Positions 53,725-58,856 of a stretch of DNA of 58,856 nt are shown here, piece after piece. The notes below the pieces were generated by a model. That model did not search any database, was not told the origin of the DNA, and saw only the letters and a program-made list of their open reading frames with translations. The DNA is taken from assembly GCF_003012745.1 (NCBI RefSeq), contig NZ_PXYK01000034.1:1-58856 (forward strand). Direction: 5' to 3'. Position 1 is the stretch's first letter; each line of letters starts with the position of its first letter. The position numbers were made by a program, and so were the translations under genes. The DNA is from Kumtagia ephedrae (GTDB lineage Bacteria > Pseudomonadota > Alphaproteobacteria > Rhizobiales > Rhizobiaceae).

Positions 53725-53991
53725 ATGGTCGAGCGGGTGTCGAAATCTCAGTTCAAGGCGAGAGCGTTCGAATTCTTCCGGAAGATCGAAGCGAGTGGCG
53801 AGCCCATGATTGTGACCGACCGCGGCCGGCCGGTTGTGGAAATACGGCCTTATGCAGCGCGGGCGTTCGATCCTCTGGAGCGGTTGCGCGGTTCCGTCCT
53901 CAGCTATGATCGTCCCTTGGACCCTGCCGGCGAGGACGACCCGCCACTGCGCGACCCCTCGGCGGACACTAACGGTTCTAAGCGCTCCTGA
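53725..53991 (+). CDS. Phd/YefM-type antitoxin, orphan
   Basis: An 88-residue protein whose first 65 residues match Phd/YefM-family antitoxins: VSKSQFKARAFEFFRKIEAS, PMIVTDRGRPVVEIRPY and a LRGSVLSYDRPLDP toxin-binding tail. Such genes normally precede a PIN-domain toxin of about 130 codons. Here the next 27 bp are followed by convergent bolA, so no toxin is present. The C-terminal PPLRDPSADTNGSKRS is not the usual ending, suggesting the 3' part and the toxin have been lost. It starts at the ATG at 53725, 16 bp after the previous gene. Confidence 0.78.
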   Translation: MVERVSKSQFKARAFEFFRKIEASGEPMIVTDRGRPVVEIRPYAARAFDPLERLRGSVLSYDRPLDPAGEDDPPLRDPSADTNGSKRS

Positions 53992-54018
53992 CGTCCAGAC
54001 GGTTCTCGAACAAACCCC

Positions 54019-54321
54019 TTACCACCGCGTCTTCTCGCCGGGTGCCGCCGGCTCGATCGCCAGCGCGTGCAGGCCGGCCTTCAGTTCGGGCGCGAGCAGG
54101 TCGTTGACGGCGCGGTGGCGCTCGACCCGGCTCTTGCCGGCGAAGGCGGCCGACACGATGCGGATGCGGAAATGCGTCTCGCCGGTGCCGTCGAAAGTGG
54201 CGTGATGCCCCGATTCGACGTGGTGATGGCCGGCGTGCAGATGGCTTTCGTTGACGACCTCGAGCCGTTCCGGCGCAAATGTTTCGGTCAGCTTGGCCTC
54301 GATAACCGCCTGCAAGGACAT
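54019..54321 (-). CDS. BolA family protein
   Basis: A 100-residue BolA-like protein. BolA members work with monothiol glutaredoxins in Fe-S cluster handling and stress responses. Family features: MSLQAVIEAKLTETFAPERL, the VVNESHLHAGHHH segment with the conserved histidines, and HFRIRIVSAAFAGKSRVERH. The ATG at 54321 is used because family members begin MSLQ; the frame is open upstream. It is divergent from the J-domain gene, the usual rhizobial order bolA / dnaJ / cobS / cobT. Confidence 0.92.
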   Translation of the reverse strand: MSLQAVIEAKLTETFAPERLEVVNESHLHAGHHHVESGHHATFDGTGETHFRIRIVSAAFAGKSRVERHRAVNDLLAPELKAGLHALAIEPAAPGEKTRW

Positions 54322-54462
54322 TATATCTCCTGTGGACGCCATGGCCGGCGGTCGCGAGAGCGGGGTGCCGGTCAAATTTAATCCGCGATTCAGCGGTTAG
54401 GGCGATCCTTCCCGAAATGTCAATTCTTGTTTCGCATCTGCGAACGCACCATAACAGCCCGA

Positions 54463-55080
54463 ATGAGCACGTTTTCGAAATATTTCGAGAAGATCCGCGT
54501 GCGCCCCGACCCCCAGGCCGAGGCGAAGGCGGCCGCGCCGCTCTGCCAGTGGGACGGCTGCAAGGAGGCGGGCACGCATCGCGCGCCGGTCGGACGCATG
54601 CGCGAGGGGGAGTATTTCCGCTTCTGCTTCGACCACGTGCGCGAATACAACAAGGGCTTCAACTATTTCGCCGGGGCACCGGCGGCGGAGATCGCGCGCT
54701 TCCAGAAGGAGGCGCTGACCGGCCATCGGCCGACCTGGACGGTTGCCTCCAATGGCAGCGCCCGCTTCGCGCCCGACTTCTCGACCAAGCGTTCGGGCCG
54801 CGCCGGCTATTACAAGAACGTGCGCGATCCGTTCAACCTGTTCTCGCAGCAGCGTGCCGAGGCGCCGGCAGCCGAAATCCGGACTAGGCCGCTTGAGGCC
54901 AAGGCACTGGAAACGCTTGGCCTTGCAGCCGACGCGACTGGCGCGGCCATCAAGTCGCGCTATAAGGAACTCGTCAAGCGCCACCATCCCGATACCAATG
55001 GCGGCGACAGGGGTTCCGAAGAACGTTTCCGCGAGGTCATCCAGGCGTATCGCTTGCTCAGGCAGGCAGGTCGTTGCTGA
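54463..55080 (+). CDS. J-domain protein with cysteine-containing N-terminal region
   Basis: A 205-residue co-chaperone. The J domain is at the C-terminus (about 145-203) with the essential HPD motif at 175-177 ([10 protein letters not shown]), which stimulates DnaK. The N-terminal half has three cysteines (C28, C33, C55) in [15 protein letters not shown] and FRFCFDHV, possibly a metal site, and no G/F or zinc-finger domain of classic DnaJ. The ATG at 54463 is the family start. It precedes cobS by 122 bp, an order conserved in rhizobia. Confidence 0.9.
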   Translation: MSTFSKYFEKIRVRPDPQAEAKAAAPLCQWDGCKEAGTHRAPVGRMREGEYFRFCFDHVREYNKGFNYFAGAPAAEIARFQKEALTGHRPTWTVASNGSARFAPDFSTKRSGRAGYYKNVRDPFNLFSQQRAEAPAAEIRTRPLEAKALETLGLAADATGAAIKSRYKELVKRHHPDTNGGDRGSEERFREVIQAYRLLRQAGRC

Positions 55081-55202
55081 GCCGACGGGCTGCTGGTCCT
55101 TTTTCCAACTTTCAACCGGCTGGAAAAGGTTCTAAAGACGCGCGCGGACAAGCGGACAATCATATGCCGGCGAAGGCCCCGGGCTTCGCTCGTGGAGACA
55201 GC

Positions 55203-56189
55203 ATGAACAAGGTCGATCGCGACATCGCAAACCTGCCGGACACGACGGTCTCCGTGAAGGAGAAGTTCGGCTTCGAATCCAGGATGGTCGTGCCGGCCTA
55301 TTCGACGCCCAGCGAGCATGTGCCGGATCTCGATCCCGACTATCTGTTCGACAGGCAGACGACGCTGGCGATCCTCTCCGGCTTCGCCTTCAACCGCCGT
55401 GTCATGGTGTCGGGCTATCACGGCACCGGCAAGTCGACGCATATCGAGCAGGTGGCGGCCCGCCTCAACTGGCCCTGCGTGCGCGTCAACCTCGACAGCC
55501 ATGTCAGCCGCATCGATCTCGTCGGCAAGGACGCGATCGTGCTCAAGGAAGGCAAGCAGGTCACCGAATTCCGCGACGGCATCCTGCCTTGGGCCTACCA
55601 GCACAATGTGGCGCTCTGCTTCGACGAATACGATGCCGGCCGCCCGGACGTGATGTTCGTCATCCAGCGCGTGCTGGAAAGCTCGGGCCGCCTGACGCTG
55701 CTCGACCAGAGCCGGGTCATCCGCCCGCATCCGGCCTTCCGCCTGTTCGCCACCGCCAACACGGTCGGGCTGGGCGACACCACCGGCCTCTATCACGGCA
55801 CCCAGCAGATCAACCAGGCCCAGATGGACCGCTGGTCGATCGTCACGACGCTGAACTACCTGCCGCACGACAACGAGGTGGCGATCGTGCTGGCCAAGGC
55901 CAAGCACTACCGCGACGCCAAGGGCAAGGACATCGTCAACAAGATGGTGCGGGTGGCCGACATGACCCGCTCGGCCTTCATCAACGGCGACCTCTCCACC
56001 GTCATGAGCCCTCGCACGGTGATCACGTGGGCGGAGAACGCGGAAATCTTCGGCGACGTCGGCATGGCCTTCCGGCTCACCTTCCTCAACAAGTGCGATG
56101 AGTTGGAGCGGCCGATCGTGGCGGAATTCTACCAGCGCTCGTTCGGGCAGGACCTGCCGGAGAGCGCGGCCAACGTGGTGCTGAGCTAG
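55203..56189 (+). CDS. cobS: Cobaltochelatase subunit CobS
   Basis: AAA+ ATPase subunit of the aerobic cobaltochelatase (CobNST) that inserts cobalt into hydrogenobyrinate a,c-diamide. The 328-residue protein has Walker A GYHGTGKS (71-78), Walker [11 protein letters not shown] and the family block [19 protein letters not shown]-like region. The ATG at 55203 with GGAGA 7 bases upstream gives the standard MNKVDRDI start. Its partner cobT follows, separated by a small lipoprotein gene. CobN is not in the window. Confidence 0.95.
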   Translation: MNKVDRDIANLPDTTVSVKEKFGFESRMVVPAYSTPSEHVPDLDPDYLFDRQTTLAILSGFAFNRRVMVSGYHGTGKSTHIEQVAARLNWPCVRVNLDSHVSRIDLVGKDAIVLKEGKQVTEFRDGILPWAYQHNVALCFDEYDAGRPDVMFVIQRVLESSGRLTLLDQSRVIRPHPAFRLFATANTVGLGDTTGLYHGTQQINQAQMDRWSIVTTLNYLPHDNEVAIVLAKAKHYRDAKGKDIVNKMVRVADMTRSAFINGDLSTVMSPRTVITWAENAEIFGDVGMAFRLTFLNKCDELERPIVAEFYQRSFGQDLPESAANVVLS

Positions 56190-56224
56190 GCGGGTATCGG
56201 GATGGGGTCGGCCGGGAGCGTCCA

Positions 56225-56635
56225 GTGAGCCGGTTCGGATGGAGCCTGCTCTGCTTGCTGGCCTGTGGATGCGCGGCATATCCGACCGTCCCGAATGGCG
56301 ATTTCCTGTTGAGCACGACCACCCAGCTCGGCTACTTCCCACCCCGGCTGGATACGCGGGAACGCCACGAGACGGTGAAGACTTTGCTCCGAAACGGCGC
56401 TTCCTGCTCGACCAGGCCCGGCGAGCATTGGGTCACCCGTTGCGCCTACGCCTATTGCGTCGACGCGCGGCCGCGCATCCTGACCTGGACCGTCGGGTAC
56501 TCCGTGACGATCCGGACGGTGCGGCCCGGGGCGCTTGAAGAGATCGCGAGTGTATGCGTGCCGCACCAGCTGTATGCTACGCAGAACGCCTACGCCGCCC
56601 GCAACGGTGCGACCCTCGTGTCGCTGGATTATTAG
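56225..56635 (+). CDS. Small lipoprotein of unknown function between cobS and cobT
   Basis: A 136-residue protein. An N-terminal helix ends in the lipobox LLACGC, with acylation probable at Cys16. The mature part has four further cysteines (ASCSTRPG, TRCAYAYC, SVCVPH) and aromatic-rich strands. No domain is recognised. It starts at GTG (56225), 35 bp after cobS, and ends 12 bp before cobT, all in one direction, so it is probably cotranscribed. In most rhizobia cobS and cobT are adjacent, so this is an insertion in the operon. Confidence 0.75.
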   Translation: MSRFGWSLLCLLACGCAAYPTVPNGDFLLSTTTQLGYFPPRLDTRERHETVKTLLRNGASCSTRPGEHWVTRCAYAYCVDARPRILTWTVGYSVTIRTVRPGALEEIASVCVPHQLYATQNAYAARNGATLVSLDY

Positions 56636-56647
56636 AGAGAGGTTTTC

Positions 56648-58546
56648 GTGGCCGGCCCCGGCGACAACACCCGCAACAAGCCGAAGCCCGGCGCCGACAC
56701 CGACCAGTTCAAGCGTGCGGTGACGGTGTGCATGCGCGCCATCTCCGGCGACCGCGAGCTGGAGGTCGGTTTCGCCAAGGACAAGCCGGCGCTGGCCGGC
56801 AGCCGGGCGCGGCTGCCCGACCTGCCCAAGAAGCCGACGGCGGCCGACGTCGCGGTGACGCGCGGGCTGGGCGATTCGATGGCGCTGAAGCGCGCCTGCC
56901 ACGACACGCGCGTCCACACGCGGCTGGCGCCCGAAGGCAAGCAGGCGCGCGCCGTGTTCGACGCGGTCGAGCAGGCGCGGGTGGAATCGATCGGCTCGCG
57001 CCGCATGGCCGGCGTCGCCGACAATATCGGCCACATGCTGGAGGACAAATACGTCCGCGCCAACCTGTCGGACGTGCGCGACCAGGCGGAAGCGCCGCTG
57101 GAAGAGGCGCTGGCGCTGATGGTGCGCGAAAAGCTGACCGGCCGGCCGGTGCCCAAGAGCGGCGAGAAGATGGTGTCGCTGTGGCGCGACTGGGTGGAGG
57201 AGAAGTCCGGCGCGGTGCTCGACGGGCTCGCCGACAAGCTCGACGACCAGCAGGCCTTCGCCCGGCTGGTGCGCGACATGCTGGCCTCCATGAGCATGGC
57301 CGAGGAGCTTGCCGACGACCAGCAGAGCGACGAGACCGACAGCGAGGAGAACGAGCCGCAGGGCGAGGAGAACAGCGAGGAGGGCGGCGAGGACGATTCC
57401 GCCGGCGAGCAGGCCCAGCCCGAGGAGACCGACGCCTCCTCCGAGGACGAGCAGGCCGGCGAGATGGAAGCCGCCGACGCCGACACGGACGACGTCTCCG
57501 ACGACGAGGAGGCCGACGCCGAGACCCCCGGCGAGGCCAGGCGCAAGGACAACCCGTTCACCAACCTGCCGAAGGAGATCGACTACAAGGTCTTCACCAC
57601 CGCCTTCGACGAGACCATAGGGGCGGAGGATCTGTGCGACGAGGAGGAGCTCGACCGGCTGCGCGCCTTCCTCGACAAGCAGCTCGCCAACCTCTCGGGC
57701 GTGGTCGGGCGGCTCGCCAACCGGTTGCAGCGCCGCCTGATGGCGCAGCAGAACCGCTCCTGGGACTTCGACCTGGAGGAGGGCTACCTCGACCCGGCCC
57801 GCCTGGTCAGGGTGGTGCTCGACCCGATGCAGCCGCTGTCCTTCAAGCAGGAGCGCGACACCAAGTTCCGCGACACGGTCGTCACGCTGGTGCTCGACAA
57901 TTCCGGCTCGATGCGCGGCCGGCCGATCACCGTGGCGGCGACCTGCGCCGACATTCTGGCGCGCACGCTGGAGCGCTGCGGCGTGTCGGTCGAGATCCTC
58001 GGCTTCACCACCCGCGCCTGGAAGGGCGGGCAGGCGCGCGAGAAATGGCTGAAGGACGGCAAGCCGGCCAATCCCGGCCGGCTCAACGATTTGCGCCACA
58101 TCATCTACAAGAGCGCCGACACGCCATGGCGGCGCGCGCGCCGCAATCTCGGCCTGATGATGCGCGAGGGGCTGCTCAAGGAGAACATCGACGGCGAGGC
58201 GCTGCTGTGGGCGCACAACCGCCTGATCGGGCGGCCGGAGCAGCGCAAGATCCTGATGATGATCTCGGACGGCGCGCCGGTCGACGATTCGACGCTGTCG
58301 GTCAACCCCGGCAACTATCTGGAGCGGCACCTGCGCGGCGTCATCGAGCTGATCGAGACGCGCTCGCCGGTCGAGCTGCTGGCCATCGGCATCGGCCACG
58401 ACGTCACGCGCTACTACCGCCGTGCCGTCACCATCGTCGACGCCGAGGAGCTTGCCGGCGCCATGACCGAGCAGCTCGCGGGGCTGTTCGAAGAGGAGAC
58501 GCCGCGCGACATGCGCCGGTCGGGCGGTTTTCGGCGGGCTGGATGA
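56648..58546 (+). CDS. cobT: Cobaltochelatase subunit CobT
   Basis: Second accessory subunit of aerobic cobaltochelatase, 632 residues, the usual CobT length. The N-terminal helical part (about 1-215) is followed by a very acidic stretch (about 218-297, mostly Glu/Asp). The C-terminal von Willebrand A domain has its metal-binding motif DNSGSMRG (Asp417, Ser419, Ser421). It forms the CobST chaperone ring that acts on CobN. It starts at GTG (56648) with AGAGAGG 8 bases upstream, 12 bp after the lipoprotein gene. Confidence 0.95.
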   Translation: MAGPGDNTRNKPKPGADTDQFKRAVTVCMRAISGDRELEVGFAKDKPALAGSRARLPDLPKKPTAADVAVTRGLGDSMALKRACHDTRVHTRLAPEGKQARAVFDAVEQARVESIGSRRMAGVADNIGHMLEDKYVRANLSDVRDQAEAPLEEALALMVREKLTGRPVPKSGEKMVSLWRDWVEEKSGAVLDGLADKLDDQQAFARLVRDMLASMSMAEELADDQQSDETDSEENEPQGEENSEEGGEDDSAGEQAQPEETDASSEDEQAGEMEAADADTDDVSDDEEADAETPGEARRKDNPFTNLPKEIDYKVFTTAFDETIGAEDLCDEEELDRLRAFLDKQLANLSGVVGRLANRLQRRLMAQQNRSWDFDLEEGYLDPARLVRVVLDPMQPLSFKQERDTKFRDTVVTLVLDNSGSMRGRPITVAATCADILARTLERCGVSVEILGFTTRAWKGGQAREKWLKDGKPANPGRLNDLRHIIYKSADTPWRRARRNLGLMMREGLLKENIDGEALLWAHNRLIGRPEQRKILMMISDGAPVDDSTLSVNPGNYLERHLRGVIELIETRSPVELLAIGIGHDVTRYYRRAVTIVDAEELAGAMTEQLAGLFEEETPRDMRRSGGFRRAG

Positions 58547-58601
58547 GCGCTGGTTTCCGTTTGGCGGGATTGATCTCTGAACGGCTGGCGTCGCGCTCTG
58601 T

Positions 58602-58730
58602 CGCACCCCCCTCTGTCCTGCCGGACATCTCCTCCGCAAGGGGGGAGATTGGCAGTTTCGACCCTGCCGTCTCTCCTGCAAGGCTGGTGATTGGCGAAAG
58701 CCGCGGTGACGACCAATCTCCCCCCTTGCG
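58602..58730. repeat. Family B palindromic repeat, right arm truncated
   Basis: The left arm CGCACCCCCCTCTGTCCTGC and the core (CTGGTGATTGGCGAAAGCC) are as in the other copies. The right arm stops after CCCCCCTTGCG at 58730, where unrelated sequence begins. This is consistent with an insertion at that point. Confidence 0.85.
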
Positions 58731-58856
58731 CAGGGCTGTCCGGGGAAAGTTATTGGTGAATCGAAATGCCGCAGGCGCATGCCCCGAGAGACGGGGATTT
58801 TCCGTCTACCTTCTGGTTGTCGAGACTCAGAAAGGGACGGGGCATGCGCTTTGCAT
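58731..58856 (+). mobile_element. Probable insertion sequence left end and start of its transposase (partial)
   Basis: Sequence starting CAGGGCTGTCCGGGGAAAGT interrupts the family B repeat. A candidate start codon (ATG 58844, reading MRFA before the window ends) has AAAGG 9 bases upstream. A 12-bp inverted repeat, GCGCATGCCCCG (58775-58786) and CGGGGCATGCGC (58838-58849), encloses the ribosome site and contains the start codon. This resembles IS4-type elements, whose transposases often begin MRFA or MRYS, but the family is unconfirmed because only four codons are visible. Confidence 0.4.

Noticed and set aside
55081-55202. Possible cobalamin riboswitch before cobS
   Set aside because: The 122-bp gap has no B12-box-like sequence and is too short for the aptamer.

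Overview
The window is a GC-rich stretch (two thirds or more G+C by eye) of an alphaproteobacterial chromosome, almost certainly Rhizobiales and most like Mesorhizobium and its relatives in Phyllobacteriaceae. The evidence is the gene order and gene content: mtaB-ftsY-yciB next to a ccm cluster and acnA, the xerD/accA versus aroK-aroB-corC arrangement, bolA/dnaJ-cobS-cobT, DUF1127, DUF2794 and DUF1223 genes, and the dense palindromic repeats typical of rhizobia. No rRNA, tRNA, CRISPR array or prophage is visible. Both edges appear to run into mobile elements.

Layout. 1-285: probable IS end inside a palindromic repeat. 286-5607: mtaB, ftsY (with repeat elements inside its reading frame), yciB, an FMN-binding protein and a DUF1127 gene with a clear promoter and terminator. 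5899-8430: cytochrome c maturation genes ccmG, ccmD, ccmB, ccmA on the minus strand, with ccmC missing and repeats between the genes. 8708-13853: acnA, a ceramidase-family protein, a DUF1223 protein and a DUF2794 protein. 13854-15950: two copies of an unusual element, a (GGGCAGTA)n array facing its own inverted array across a conserved core, flanking a GNAT gene and a BI-1 gene. 15951-20866: lipoprotein-export-like ABC transporter, GDSL esterase and thpR. 21128-23911: LysE exporter and an MHYT-GGDEF-EAL protein. 24255-27721: TRAP transporter operon behind a palindromic operator. 27728-37895: argG, an exported protein, a CHAP-like hydrolase, an MscS channel and a five-PAS hybrid kinase. 37998-42910: M19 dipeptidase, M20 hydrolase, DD-carboxypeptidase and a His-rich CobW GTPase. 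43159-46961: TusA, L,D-transpeptidase, accA, xerD and a small membrane protein. 47079-49709: aroK-aroB-corC. 49842-53991: an apparent insertion carrying an orphan F0 subunit a, a guanidine-II riboswitch with a guanidinium exporter, a caspase-like protein, a small exported protein and an orphan antitoxin. 54019-58546: bolA, dnaJ-like, cobS, a lipoprotein gene and cobT. 58547-58856: truncated repeat and probable IS end.

How the genes work together. FtsY targets membrane proteins. The Ccm proteins attach haem to c-type cytochromes. AroK and AroB are in the shikimate pathway. CobS and CobT are the accessory subunits of aerobic cobaltochelatase. DacF-like and LdtA-like proteins remodel peptidoglycan. 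Gdx exports guanidinium under riboswitch control.

The most notable signals are the repeats: several families of palindromic elements sit between genes of what should be single operons, inside ftsY, at the stop codon of the GNAT gene and in place of ccmC. No tools were used; all calls come from reading the sequence, and searches that would settle open points are named in the findings.
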